A stretch of DNA of 64,000 nucleotides from Ephydatia muelleri (GCA_013339895.1 JABACO010000013.1:7936504-8000503); one strand, 5' to 3'; shown: positions 25,398-36,904, numbered from the stretch's first letter. Program-made: numbers and translations. The notes: generated by a model from the sequence alone, not told the origin.

Positions 25398-26956
25398 ACG
25401 ATTGAAGACCATCTTAGAAAAGTGAAGCCACTGACAGCTGGGATTCTTTCTTATTATGTCCCTCGCAGTGATGGCAGCATCATGTTATATGACCTAGCTG
25501 GCCATCGAGAGTACTATTCCAGTCACTCTTCATGTCTTGAGGCTTTATCACAAAGCACTCCATCCACTTTCTTGACACTAGCAGACATAAGTTCAGAGCC
25601 TGAGGATGTGAAGACGCAGCTGAACTACTGGTCTGCCATGATCGGAAATGTGTGCAGTAAGTGCCCTCAGCCATCTGAGGTCATAGTAATTGGCACACAT
25701 GCAGACAAGGTAAAGGACAAAGCTAAGCTGGATAGTCTGTGTAGTCTGCTTTGCCGCCATGCTGATGAAAGGTGTGAATAAAACGAAACAACACTTTGCT
25801 GGATTTATGGGTCTCAATGTCACAGATTATCGGAGTGCTGACATGAGACGCTTCATCAATCAACTCTTGGAAACTAATGAAAGTGTGAGGAAGCGCTGCC
25901 CAGCCATCTCTCTCAGTTGTCATGTGCTGTATGCCTTGCTGAAGGAAAAGGTGGCATCAGACAAGGCTGTGATCACCCTGTCAGATCTGCTCCTGCTTCT
26001 AGATGAAGTAGAGGATCATGGCCTGAGTACCAACATATCTGAGATCACCTCCTATCTCACAACATTAGCAGATAAAGGTCTCATTGTCTTTTTTCCTGAT
26101 GTTAATCCATCTGTTAGCTGGATTGTGCTTAGACCAGATGTACTGCTTGAACAAGTCAACGGTGCCATATTTGCTCCAGCCTCATTTAAGGAGCATCGCC
26201 ATTCTCTGGTTAGCAACACAGGGATCATTCCCATATCAGTGCTTCAAAGAGTCTTTCCTAACTATGACATCAATATGATTGTACAATTCTTGCTTCAACG
26301 TGAACTCTGCCAGCCCGTCATTGACACAACAGATGCATCGAAGACACTCTCTGATTGCGTTTTCTTCCCGTGTCTTGTTAATGTTACCCGACCAAGTGAT
26401 ATCACTATTCCTCCAGGTAGCTTTGTATGGCGGATGTACACATCCAGTGGAAGCGAGTTCTTTACACCTCGTTCTCTTCATGGCCTCATGCACAGGCTAG
26501 CAAATCAATTTGCTTTGCTCAGTAAAGAATTCAAGCATGACCAGGAAGTGCATCATTTCAGCCGCAGGTGCACAGTCTGGAGTACAGGAATAGCATGGCT
26601 GGATGAGTTAGGTATTCGCTTTATTGTAGAAATGGATAAATCTCTGCAGTGCCTCAGTTTTATCGTCTCTGCAGAGAAACACAAGAACAATTCACAATAT
26701 CCAGAGCAACATAAATCTGTCCTTGATCTAATCAAGAAGACCTGTGAAGATTTTTGTCCATCAGTTGCGAAGAATATGAATGAACGCATCTGCAAAGGAC
26801 CCTCCATGGCTGAAGTAGAACTTCCACTTCTTAGAAAAGCCATTTCCTTACAATCGCCAACACTTGTTGATATTTCAGGGACAAAAGTGGTGGATCTGGA
26901 GGAGTGGTTACGGGTGGAACCTCAGCTACCACTTCTCATAGGTGTCAGCATGAAAG
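25398..26956 (+). CDS. ROCO gene exon: remainder of ROC GTPase and COR domain, one frameshift
   Basis: Long internal exon between a TTTGCAG acceptor (phase 0) and a GTTAGT donor at 26957 (phase 1). The first part completes the ROC domain begun in the previous exon: switch II/G3 as DLAGHREYY and G4-like GTHADKV, the form seen in ROCO proteins. After the ROC domain the frame hits a stop at about 25779, while the neighbouring frame, open from before 25759, carries on for about 400 residues. That frame resumes with HFAGFMGLN and DYRSADMRRF, matching the link from ROC to COR, then a helical and winged-helix COR region (PAISLSCHVLYALL, GIIPISVLQRVFPNYD, FFPCLV). A single-base indel lies between roughly 25725 and 25790. 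It may be a sequencing error or a real disabling change; everything else looks well preserved. Confidence 0.87.
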
Positions 26957-27124
26957 GTTAGTAGTGCAATACTAGAATGCATTGAAAGGCTTGTGTAATG
27001 TAGTGCTCATATTTTGACAACATGACAATATAGGCAGCACATTCACATTAGCAGAAATTTATACCTAGTAATTTCAGTGTTAACAATTACATGCAAGTGC
27101 TTTTAATTACAATGCTTTGTATAG

Positions 27125-27405
27125 GATCATCGTCATCTGTGCCAGAACTTAGAGTCCTGATGAGTGCAGTGGCAGCAAAAATTCCAGCCAAGTGGAGATT
27201 TGTTGGTATACAACTTGGTGTACCTGTGGAAGTCCTGGATGATATTCAGCTCCAAGTGGCTGGGAGGCCAGACAGTAATATTAGTGCGTTTGAGCTAGTG
27301 TTGGGAAAATGGAAGTCCCTTCATCCCCACGAGTATACCTGGTCCACCATTATTGATGCTCTTGAGGCTCCATTGTTGATGCATTGGATGTGGCAGCTGA
27401 ACTGA
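27125..27405 (+). CDS. ROCO gene terminal exon: Death domain
   Basis: The exon follows a TATAG acceptor. Its phase fits the upstream phase-1 donor (G plus GA makes a Gly codon). A short Ser linker leads into a six-helix Death-fold pattern: VPELRVLMSAVAAKIPAKWR, then IQLGVPVEVLDDIQ, then FELVLGKWKSLHPHEYTWST and IIDALEAPLL. The stop TGA is at 27403-27405. Death domains end DAPK1-type ROCO proteins and mediate homotypic contacts in death and stress signalling. No kinase domain is visible in the window. Immediately before the stop the DNA has two similar copies of a CCATTRTTGATGC stretch, which may have altered the last residues. Confidence 0.87.
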
Positions 27406-27939
27406 GAACTATACTACTTTTGTTAGATTTGTAGTCTTGTGCATATACTTGACAACTGAAATAGGTGTGTGGCTTTGTAAATATGATATTTTTGCGGTTT
27501 ATGCAAGTGTAACATAGGTGCTGGGTATATGTGGGCAACCCTAGTTAACTCTAAAGAGCGTCGATTTGTCATGGCTGCGGTATACTCAAATGGCGTATTG
27601 TTGCACAAAGTTTCATTGGATGTTGGTACACAGGCCTTGAATGACCATTATTCATATGGGAGCATTTTTCTGTCTGACACATGAACAAAAAATATGAATG
27701 CACAAACTTGCATTATGAAATAATCAGCTTAAACATCACAGCTACTGAATTTCGTTACTAGCTCAACACACAGAGATATGGTGTGCTTTAGATTGATTAT
27801 TGAAGCTTTCTGTAGATTGTAAACCCTTTGAAATCACTCAATTCATCCATGTAAAATTTCTAACCCCATTATCTCAGAGCAAAGGCCATCTTGTCATGGT
27901 TCGGGTCATGCTTCGAGATTTCTTGCATATTGGACCCTC
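27406..27939. other. 3' flank/UTR of ROCO gene
   Basis: AT-rich sequence downstream of the stop codon. No coding exon or repeat recognised before the retrotransposon remnant begins. Confidence 0.5.
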
Positions 27940-28725
27940 ACATGTTCAATTTGCTGTTGGAAGTTTCCACCACTGCTGACAGAGCACAGTTGCTTTCACC
28001 ACATGCATCCTCCTGAGGGTTAGTCCATCAAGTGATGGCTTGGTATGGACACTTTGCCCTGGCAATGCCCTTGACCCTCCTGGACATTGTTACAATTTTA
28101 GGAGCTTTAACTGCCTATTTTGCTGCTACTACCGGAGTGTTCAAAATGATTAAAAAAAAAAAAGTAATTGCTTATTCAACTTATAGTCAATTATATGGTT
28201 ATATGGTTATGGTTTTTGGAATCATGCCATCATCACTTGTAAGCATGGGGGTGATGCTGTGGCGTGACACAACACCCTTCATGATGTTCTGGCTGAAACG
28301 TGCCATTGGGCCCATCTTGGTGTCCAGGTGGAAGCAAGCAATGCCAACCATAGCCACACCTACCCTGCTGACCTTCTGATGACAAATTGGGCTACAGGCA
28401 AGACTGCTGCCATTGATATCTCTGTAACCTCTCCGCTTAACACACATAACCTGATGGAAGTGGGAGCCTATAGCAACTGAAGGCAGAAAGCACAGGGCCA
28501 ATGATGCCAAATTAATATGGAGAACTTGGCTAGAAACAGAGACCTATGTTGCATGGGGAAATAAAGCTATTGAAGCCTTCTCTCAGCTGGCATCTCAGCT
28601 TGCTACCCTTACATGGCAGACCCAAGTCGGCTGCACTTGCAGAAATCTATGGAAGGCTCAACCTCCATTTAGTGAAGGCCAACGCTATTGCCATCCTCAC
28701 CAGATGTACAATAGACTATGCTTAT
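27940..28725 (+). pseudogene. Non-LTR retrotransposon C-terminal remnant (copy A)
   Basis: Broken frames show the C-terminal part of a reverse-transcriptase polyprotein: an ADRAQLLSPHA segment, then a degraded zinc-knuckle region (CPGNALDPPGH), then AHLGVQVEAS, PADLL and AAIDISVTSPL. The tail reads HRANDAKL, AIEAFSQLASQLA and AEIYGRLNLHLVKANA. The PAD-to-D.sV pattern after a Cys/His knuckle resembles the restriction-like endonuclease of R2/NeSL-type non-LTR elements; that assignment is inference. Several frameshifts and stops show that it is dead. Confidence 0.7.
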
Positions 28726-28855
28726 GTGAACATGTATTCCATTATTATTATTATTGCACATTAAAATTATTATTATATAATACAAGATACAAGCATGAAT
28801 GGGAATTATGCTACCACCTATAGTACGTATAATGCACTACTTTACCTAACATGCA

Positions 28856-30060
28856 CAGTTTACAGATAGCGGGATAGGATGGACTCGGGAATTTGCTCTC
28901 ACAAGGGCCAAACTGAGCCTTCCAAAGATTTCATTGCACACGAGTGACTTGGGACGTTCCTGCCTAGTGGACACACGGGTGGCAAGTCTCGATAGTGCTT
29001 GAATAGCCTCAGTACCCCAACATCTGTATGTCTCCACCACAAGAGGGATACATGCCCAGCCTAGTTCCCTGCACCTTTTGTCATTTACTCTATGCTTGCG
29101 GATCAGGGCAGCCATGGCAGCTGAACCTGCTGTCACACACACTTTTTGAAAAATTTGTGCATTTAGCATTGATGTGACAGACAGGTCAAGATGCTGCTGG
29201 CTTACCCAGGACTCCAGTTTGGAACAAGAACATCAGCTGGACGAGTATGTTCCCTAGACCACCCACCCATCTCTAGTTGTGGAGCAAGACATGCAAGGGT
29301 GACAAAAATCATTGAAGATGTCTCTCAACTAGTTGTGACGAAAGACAACATCACCCCCCAACTTGCAACACAGAGCATGATGGCCATAAGCATCCAAGGC
29401 AGCATTACATTGAGAGCAACTTTGACCTTGAGCAACTGGAATACCGAGCCACCATTTTATCGTCACCTGAAATTCAGAAGGCTCCAAGTGAAGGCCCATG
29501 CTAAGGGATAGAGTAACTGATAGCCAAGCTGAGGCATGAGGTGATGAAATGGATAGTAGACGAGCCTAGTTGATTGGAGTGGAGTGTCAAATAGTTTCCT
29601 GAACTGACAATCCTCAATTTTGTTTGACAGGAACTTCTGAGTGAGTGAGGAACAGCTGTTGTCAACAGAGTCAGGAGTAAGTGAGTCAAGTGGATCAACA
29701 AGGTTGTTATAAAGGTCTATAGAGTGGTGCAAGTACCTATAAACCTCATGAGATAAGCCTGAACTGACAGCTGAGGCTAAATATGCAGCAGGAGAGTGGT
29801 AGGAGACACGACGCAAGCCTAGACCACCCCAACTTAGCCTGCTGCCACGTAAAGTCAGGAGTGTCTACTGCAGTACACTCTGCAAAACACTGCCGCACCT
29901 CATCATCAAACAGACTGAGGGCATCACCAGCTAAAGAAGGTGGGATAGTTACTTAGGTCAATGATGCTGAATAATTCACATTTGGACAAATTGATATGAA
30001 GACCGGTAGGAGGTCCCAAGTCTTTTATGATAGAAAGCATTATTGTTATTGAATACATAG
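28856..30060 (-). pseudogene. Non-LTR retrotransposon remnant (copy B), opposite strand
   Basis: Reading leftward, the fragment contains GLHINLSKCELFS (typical after the RT catalytic region), then LAGDALSLFDDEVRQCF, then GGLGLRRVSYHSPAAYLASA. After a deletion comes the C-terminal tail RKHRVNDKRCRELGWACI, AIQALSRLATRVS and IFGRLSLALVRANSR, ending near 28856. It is the same family as copies A and E but inverted. Internal deletions removed the zinc-knuckle/endonuclease section. Confidence 0.72.
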
Positions 30061-30485
30061 AAACTTCCATATAGGATTTGACCCCGACTATGAATGTCAT
30101 TAAAAAAACGCGACCCATCTGTAACAACACTCCCGACGATCGGATCGTGTAGCTTGTTTTAGCAATCGATCTAGAAGTCAAAAATGAGTAGTTTCGTTTT
30201 TGTTTCATGTCGCAGAACCGCGTGGTTGTAGAGAACAAGAGTGTACTGCCCGTTCTCGTACCCAGTCTCGGAACAAGGGGCGGGTCGTCTTCTTCTCCTC
30301 CTCCTCCTCCTTCTTGGCAACTCATAACTCGGGACAGGAACACTTTTAAGCGATCAAAATTTCACCACTAGCTTCAGAATCGGATGGAGGACTCGCTTTT
30401 ATATAAATAATCGATGTTATACTCTGATACACAATCGACTATCAGTGTATAATTAGACATTGGGTGTGAAAGAAAAATTAAGAAA

Positions 30486-30768
30486 ACAAGTAAATAAAAA
30501 CATTCTCTACGAGAATGTTGGTGGGATATAGGATTTGAAGGCAATTGGTGGTGTAAAAAGCAAGGAAACAAGGTCTTATCAGAAGGGAAAATGTAATAGT
30601 CCTATATTTAGCACATTTCTAGGGCGTATGATGTTTGTGGGCTTAATATAGGACTATTACATTTTCCCTTCTGATAAGACCTTGTTTCCTTGCTTTTTAC
30701 ACCACCAATTGCCTTCAAATCCTATATCCCACCAACTTTCTCGTAGAGAATGTTTTTATTTACTTGTT
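30486..30768. repeat. Long hairpin: 123-bp inverted arms with 36-bp loop
   Basis: The left arm (30486-30608) and right arm (30645-30768) are almost perfect reverse complements, differing only at a couple of positions around the ACGAGAATGTT / AACTTTCTCGT stretch. The spacer is about 36 bp. The arms contain no recognisable coding sequence. The hairpin sits among retrotransposon scraps. It could be a foldback MITE, a palindromic rearrangement junction or a hairpin-RNA source. Confidence 0.93.
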
Positions 30769-30779
30769 GAATACATGAA

Positions 30780-30865
30780 ATGCTGAACAGCCTATATGAT
30801 CGTCTTAACCTCACTTTGATTAGGTGCAATGCTAGAGCCATACTCAGCAGGTCTCACTTTGCTTC
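30780..30865 (+). pseudogene. Retrotransposon C-terminal scrap (copy C)
   Basis: A short stretch encodes LYDRLNLTLIRCNARAILSR, the extreme C-terminus of the same polyprotein family as copies A and B. It begins directly after the hairpin's right arm, so the hairpin may have inserted into or rearranged this copy. Confidence 0.6.
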
Positions 30866-30984
30866 TTGTGAGCAAGTTGTTCCGGACGATGTTTTTGTCT
30901 AGTAACTTTAAGGTGTTTGATTTCATGTTGTATACTTCATTGTTATAATAATAATAATAATAATGATTCCACTTTCATTTGGCA

Positions 30985-31163
30985 GTGGAATCTTATGGGA
31001 ACTGGAGGCAAAGAGGCCTTCGCTAGACTAGCTTCCATCCTCTCGATCTCCCTGCACTGCCCTAAGGCAAAGGTCTTGACAGAGATTTATGGGCGGTTGA
31101 ATATCTCATTAGTGAGGTCAGTAGCTAGGGCAACCCTGTCCAGAAGATGCAGTGTTCCAGGTT
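30985..31163 (+). pseudogene. Retrotransposon C-terminal scrap (copy D)
   Basis: Encodes a GKEAFARLASILS segment followed by KVLTEIYGRLNISLVRS and ARATLSRR, again the C-terminal tail of the same family, in the + orientation. It is another independent truncated copy. Confidence 0.65.
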
Positions 31164-31439
31164 AACGTAATTAAAAATAGTGCAGGTTTAGAGTTGAACT
31201 GTAGGCCTACATGCAGTACATACATGAAGCTCCTAGGTATGTAATAACTACTGCTGCTGCTGTATTTTCCATGTATGCTTGTAATATCAATTTTATTAAT
31301 AACAATATTAAAATTAATAAACCTCATGTCCATCCTCAGGTCATTCCCCAAGTTGACTGTAGCAGGACCTGGACCTTCAGGTCTATGAATTCAGCACCTT
31401 TTGATGCAGCTGAGGTATATGTACCACTGCAGTCTTTAA

Positions 31440-33050
31440 TCCCTTAAGGCAGTGATCAACCTCCTAACTTCAGGAATGCCCCCTAAAGAGTTAGCTGTCT
31501 ATCTAGCAGGAGGAAATGTCACAGTTCTCAGGAGATATTCTTCCAATTGCAGTTTTGTGCCGCCTTGCAGGAAAGTGCCCTTTGTGCTGCCCTCAAAGGA
31601 AAGGCTGCATCATTCTTTGAGCTTTACCAGTATGGTTGGCCTGCCCCCATGGAGCTGAAAGAATTATTCATGGCTTGAGGACTTGTGTGGAGAGCATTGG
31701 TTGGAAGAGGACTTATATGAAGAATGCGTTCAACCAGGTTTCCTGCCACGCTCTCCTCTCAGAGTAGTGTGCTGAGCATTTCCCAGAACTCCTGCTTTGG
31801 ATCAGCTGTTGCTATGGGCAACATCCCTTATCTCTGGCGCTCCTTGGGTTGTTTGACCTCAGAGTCAGGGGTTCAGCAAGGGGACCCCATCAGCCCTATA
31901 CTATTTTCTTATCCATGTTACGTCAATTTCAAAGGACAAAACTTGCTCCAGCAACTTTTTCATGCATGGTACATGGATGATGGTGTCTTCAAGGCAGTCG
32001 CTGTGCCAGGCTCTCAATCTTCTCCAGGTTCATGGTCCAGCTCTAGGCCTCTATATCAACTTGAGGCATTACCTGCCACAACCTTGACGTGTTCCCTTCT
32101 GGGATGAAAGCTTATGACAAGCCAAACATTGAAATTCTTAGTACTGCCATTGGAGACCTAGACTTCTGCTCTTCATTCATCTCCACCAAACTGATGGAGG
32201 TTAGAGTTCTTCTATCCCAGCTTGAGCAAGTTGGTATGATGGACCCCCAGGTTGCCTTGATCCCTCTTTGTCTATGTGGTGGGTTTTGTAAACTGGTGCA
32301 CCTGGCCCAATCAACACCCCCATCACTTTCATCACAGATGATGACATCCATAGGGCTTTCAGACAGTGCTTGGCTGTCAACACCTCCAACATTGCCTGGG
32401 AACAAGCTCAGCTCAGCCTGAGCAGAGGGGGCCTAGGACTCTCACCATTCATCTGCAGCTTTCATCTCCTCCATTTGTTCATCTGGCTTTGGATCTCAAT
32501 CAGTCCACCACCTGTCTTAAGCTATAGTGGTCTTTAACAACTTGGATTCACCAGAAGAGACCATCACTGCCAAGACTGTTCTCCTTTCCCCTCCTACTCA
32601 GAAAAATCTGTCTTCCAAGCTTGATGACTATCTGTTCCATCATTTGCTGAACCAGTCTTCATTGGCAGACAAGGCCCGTCTGCTATCCATTTCCCACCCA
32701 TGCTCCAGCCTGGATGTCTGTAACCCCCTCTGAGAGCTTTGAACTTCATCTGGATCCTCCTGTGTGTTCCATATTGCCATCAAGCGGTGGCTTGGCCTTG
32801 ACACTTCAGAGGGCTCTCAGTGTGCTCTGTGCCCCAGTAATGCACTTGATCACCTCGGCCACCATGCAGTCACCTGCAAGTATGGTGGAGATGTGGTCTC
32901 CCACCACAACAGGGTTAGGGACATCCTGGTACAAACCTGCCGTTGAGCTTACATAGGGGTCCAGGTGGAAGTGAGCAACAACCTGACTCATGACCACAGC
33001 TGGCTGACATCTTGTTGCCTCATCAGATGATGGTGGCAATATGCATGGAA
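31440..33050 (+). pseudogene. Non-LTR retrotransposon RT and C-terminal domains (copy E), degenerate
   Basis: The longest copy. In order, over several broken frames, it shows MPPKELAVYLAGGNVTVL and AASFFELYQYG (RT fingers region), then SGVQQGDPISPILFS (RT block 4) and WYMDDGVF containing the YMDD-type catalytic box. Next come the GGLGL segment, RWLGLDTSEGSQCALC with a Cys-x2-Cys and DHLGHHAVTCKYGGDVVSHH knuckle, and then VQVEVS at the start of a putative endonuclease region. Many frameshifts and stops separate these. It is a LINE-type element whose knuckle plus C-terminal endonuclease recalls the R2/NeSL group (inference). Confidence 0.78.
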
Positions 33051-33299
33051 TGTCCTCAAACTATTTCCTAGTACAGCCATCTATAGTAGAGCCATCAGTC
33101 ATATGCCTTCTTGTTACTGCAAAGTGAAGAAAAGAAATTGATAAATGAATGACGGGTTTAGATATGTACATGTACATGTGCTGTTAGAAACAAGCTTTGG
33201 GGATGAAGACTTTGGGGAGACATAATAGAAATTATATAAATGATGAAAGAGGTAATGGAAGAACTGTGCAGAAGTGAAAAGTTTCATAAGTTTGAGATG

Positions 33300-33508
33300 G
33301 ATGCACACACCAGCTGATGCACACACCAGATGATGACCACACCAGATGATGATCAGCTGATGCACACACCAGATGATGACCAGCTGATGCACACACCAGA
33401 TGATGACCACACCAGATGATGACCACACCAAATGATGACCACACCAAATGATGACCACACCAGATGATGACCACACTAGATGATGTCCACACTAGATGAT
33501 GACCACAT
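33300..33508. repeat. Minisatellite, ~16-bp unit ATGATGACCACACCAG
   Basis: About 12 imperfect copies of a unit of about 16 bp with ACACCAGATGATGACC-type variants. Early copies are mixed with GCTGATGCACACACCA. It begins about 250 bp after the retrotransposon remnant ends. Confidence 0.93.
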
Positions 33509-34539
33509 GATACAATTTATGAACTTCAGAAAGCATGTTTCGATTAGTGGTACTGTATCAAATGACTTGAGTACCAAACGTTATTTTGAAAAAGAAAAAA
33601 AATTGTGCGCTGACTTGTAATAATATATGATTGAATTAATTAGGCCAATTACGCAATGAATATATTGCCGCCGAGTGGCCAATATGCCTTTTAGCAAGCA
33701 ATATACCTAAGTACTTACCATTCTTAACACGCCCACATCGTGCATTATCGTAATTTCAGTAATGCTTTGCCACTCAAAAAATGACGGATACCAAGATAAA
33801 CCCACGCCTAATATTGAAATTCAAAGCATTAGGTCAATTAAATTAACTTTGCAATCATTAATATATTCTCCAGAGTTAGTCCTGGCGGTTGCAATTTACC
33901 TTCTGGACCATGTCACGTGGTAGCATAGACAGACCGGGGACAACTTCCATCTGGGAGGTGAGCGGTGCCAGCCAGCTGGAGGTGGTGCGATCTAATTAGG
34001 ATCAGTATATGTGACGTTTTATCTAACAGCAAGAATCTGAGGGCTCCTTCCAAAACGTTTCCTTCCTTAAGAAGAGTTCGCTTCAAAGGTTAGTCGCTAC
34101 CCGAGCCGTTGAGCATGTCGTAGATGTATAGAATAACGCCAATATGCGTCAGAGGAGGTTATGCCGTTTATTCATTATGGTTGCACCCATGGTTTTGATA
34201 ATTTACTTTGTAGGCCTCGCAGTAAGGTTTAGCACAACGTATCCATGGTAGTAGCATTCCAATGCATATCACCGGACGAATAAGCGACACATGTGTATGC
34301 TCTAGCATATACTCTAGCATACACCTATGATTATAATTAGAACAGTGATTTGCTGTAATCTTAATTTGTGCTGTACACCAGTGTCAGTAGTCTAATAGTT
34401 TGGCTATGATCATTATGTCTCTTGTCATGAGAGTTCGCTGTAATTATCTCTCGCCCGTTACACCATGGGTTAAGAATTCCAGGATGTTAGCATTTACTTA
34501 ATGATTGATACATTCTTTGTTCCCCTCCTTGTCTCCCTC
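33509..34539. other. Intergenic sequence, nothing recognised
   Basis: No exon, RNA gene or repeat family recognised on either strand. A short internal repeat of TCTAGCATA occurs around 34300. Confidence 0.5.
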
Positions 34540-36775
34540 CTTGATTCCCTTCTTGTCCCCCTCCTCCCCCTCCTTGTCCCCTCCTTCCCCTCCTTGTCCC
34601 CCTCCTTCCCCTCCTTGTCCCCCTCCTTCCCCTCCTTGTCCCCCTCCTTCCCCTCCTTGTCCCCCTCCTTCCCCTCCTTGTCCCCCTCCTTCCCCTCCTT
34701 CTCCTCCTTTTCCCCCTCCTTCCCCTCCTTGTCCCCTCCTTCCTCTCCTTGTCCCCCTCCTTCCCCTCCTTGTCCCCCTCCTTCCCCTCCTTGTCCCCCT
34801 CCTTCCCCTCTTTGTCCCCTCCTGCCCCTCCTTGTCCCCCTCCTTCCCCTCCTTGTCCCCCTCCTTCCCCTCCTTGTCCCCCTCCTTCCCCTCCTTGTCC
34901 CCCTCCTTCCCCTCCTTGTCCCCCTCCTTCCCCTCCTTGTCCCCCTCCTTCCCCTCCTTGTCCCCCTCCTTCCCCTCCTTGTCCCCCTCCTTCCCCTCCT
35001 TGTCCCCCTCCTTTCCCCCTCCTTCCCCTCCTTGTCCCCCTCCTTCCCCTCTTTGTCCCCTCCTTCCCCTCCTTGTCCCCCTCCTTCCCCTCTTTGTCCC
35101 CATCCTTCCCCTCCTTGTCCCCCTCCTTCCCCTCCTTGTCCCCCTCCTTCCCCTCCTCCTTCCCCCTCCTTCCCCTCCTTGTCCCCCTCCTTTTCCCCCT
35201 CCTTCCCCTCCTTCCCCCTTCCCCCTCCTTCCCCTCTTTGTCCCCTCCTTCCCCTCCTTGTCCCCCTCCTTCCCCTCCTTGTCCCCCCCCCTCCTTCCCT
35301 CCTTGTCCCCCTCCTTCCCCTCCTTGTCCCCCTCCTTCCCCCCTTGTCCCCCCTCCTTCCCCTCCTTGTCCCCCTCCTTCCCCTCCTTGTCCCCCTCCTT
35401 CCCCTCCTTCTCCTCCCTCCTTTCCCCCTCCTTCCCCTCCTTGTTCCCCTCCTTCCTCTCCTTGTCCCCCTCCTTCCCTCCCCTCTTTTCCCCCTCCTTC
35501 CCCTCCTTTTCCTGTCCCCTCCTTCCCCTCTTTCCCCCTCTTCCCCTCCTTTCCCCTCCTTCCCCTCCTTTTCCCCCTCCTTCCCCTCTTGTCCCCTCCT
35601 TCCCTCCTTGTCCCGCCTCCTGTCCCCTCCTTTTCCCGCCTCCTTCCCCTTCCTTTTCCCTCCTTCCCCTCCTGTGTCCCCCTCCTTGCCCCTCCTTGTC
35701 CCCCTCCTACTCTCCTTGACACCTCCTCCCCTCCTTGTCCCCCTCCTTGTCCCCACTCCTTCCCTCCTTGTCCCCCCCTTCCCCTCCTTTCCCTCCTTTT
35801 CCCCCCTCCTTCCCCTCCTTCCCCTCCTTGTCTCCCTCCGTCCCTCTCCTTGTCCGCCCTCCTTCCCATTCCTTCCCACTTTTTTTCCCCCCTCCTTCCC
35901 CTCCTTCCCTCCTTGTCTCCCTCCTTCCCTCCTTGTCCCCCAATACTTTGCCCCCTCCTTCCCCTCCTTGTCCCCCTCCTTCCCCTCCTTCCCCTCTTTT
36001 CCCCCTCCTTCCCCTCCGATTCCTCCCTCCTTGTCCCCCTCCTTCCTCCCCTCCTGGTCCCCCCTCCTTCCCCTCCTTGTCCCCCCCTCCTTCTCCTCCT
36101 TTTCCCCCCCTTTCCCTCCTTGTCCCCCTCCTTCTCCTCCTTGTCTCCTCCTTCCCCTCCTTCCCCTCCTTGTCCCCTCCTTCCCCCCTCTGTCCGTTCC
36201 CCTCCTTTCCCCCTCCTTCCCCTCCTTTTCCCCCTCCTTCCCCGCCTTGTCCCCCTCCTTCCCCCCTCCTGTTTCCCCCTCCTTCCCCTCCTTTCCCTCC
36301 CCTTCCCCCTCCTTTCCCCCTCCTTCCCCCCTTTCCCCCCCTTACCCTCCCGCTCCTTTCCCCCTCCTTCCCCTCCTTTCCCTCCTCTATTCCCCTCCTT
36401 TCCCCCTCCTTCCCCTCCTTGTCCCCCTCCTTCCCCCTTCCCTTTTCCCTCCTTCCCCTCCTTGTCCCCCTCCTCCCCTCCTTGTCCCCCTCCTTCCCCC
36501 TCCTTGTCCCCTCCTTCCCCTCCTTGTGTCCCCCTCCTTCCCCTCCTTGGTCCCCCTCCTTCCCTCCTTGTCCCCCCTCCTTCCCCTCCTTCCCCTCTTG
36601 TCCCCCTCCTTCCCCTCCTTGTCCCCCTCCTTCCCCTCCTTGTCCCCCTCCTTCCCCTCCTTGTCCCCCTCCTTCCCCTCCTTTCCCCTCCTTCCCCTAA
36701 TTGTCCCCCTCCTTCCCCTCCTTGTCCCCTCCTTCCCCTCCTTCCCCTCCTTGTCCCCCCTCCGTCTCCTCCTCA
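34540..36775. repeat. 2.2-kb polypyrimidine minisatellite, ~21-bp unit CCTTGTCCCCCTCCTTCCCCT
   Basis: Almost the entire stretch is C and T on the + strand, with the single G of TTGT as the only regular purine. To about 35020 the units are nearly identical. They then decay through indels toward 36775, ending beside TCACTTTGATTGGGG. The complementary strand has runs of 4-5 G separated by short A/AG spacers, suitable for G-quadruplexes. The mirror-like homopurine-homopyrimidine composition suits triplex DNA. Open frames of hundreds of codons in all phases (Pro/Ser/Leu or Gly/Lys/Glu/Arg) are by-products of stop-free composition. Confidence 0.97.
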
Positions 36776-36904
36776 CTTTGATTGGGGGGTAACAGGGCAA
36801 CGGGCTTCGTGCCCAATCTCCTAGGATCTCAGTTGAGTCCAGCAGTGGCAAGGAGTGGGAAAGGATCACATGTGCTGAGGAGGAGGATGAAGCCACTGAA
36901 AGGA

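Noticed and set aside
25768..25826. Short intron (GTGTGA...GTCACAG) explaining the ROC-COR frame change
   Set aside because: The segment it would remove encodes HFAGFMGLN, which matches the conserved ROC-to-COR link, so an indel is the better explanation.
34487..36824. Very long open frames (200-760 codons) of Pro/Ser/Leu or Gly/Glu/Lys/Arg
   Set aside because: The pyrimidine tract cannot form most stop codons on either strand, so all phases stay open; there is no gene context or non-repetitive sequence.
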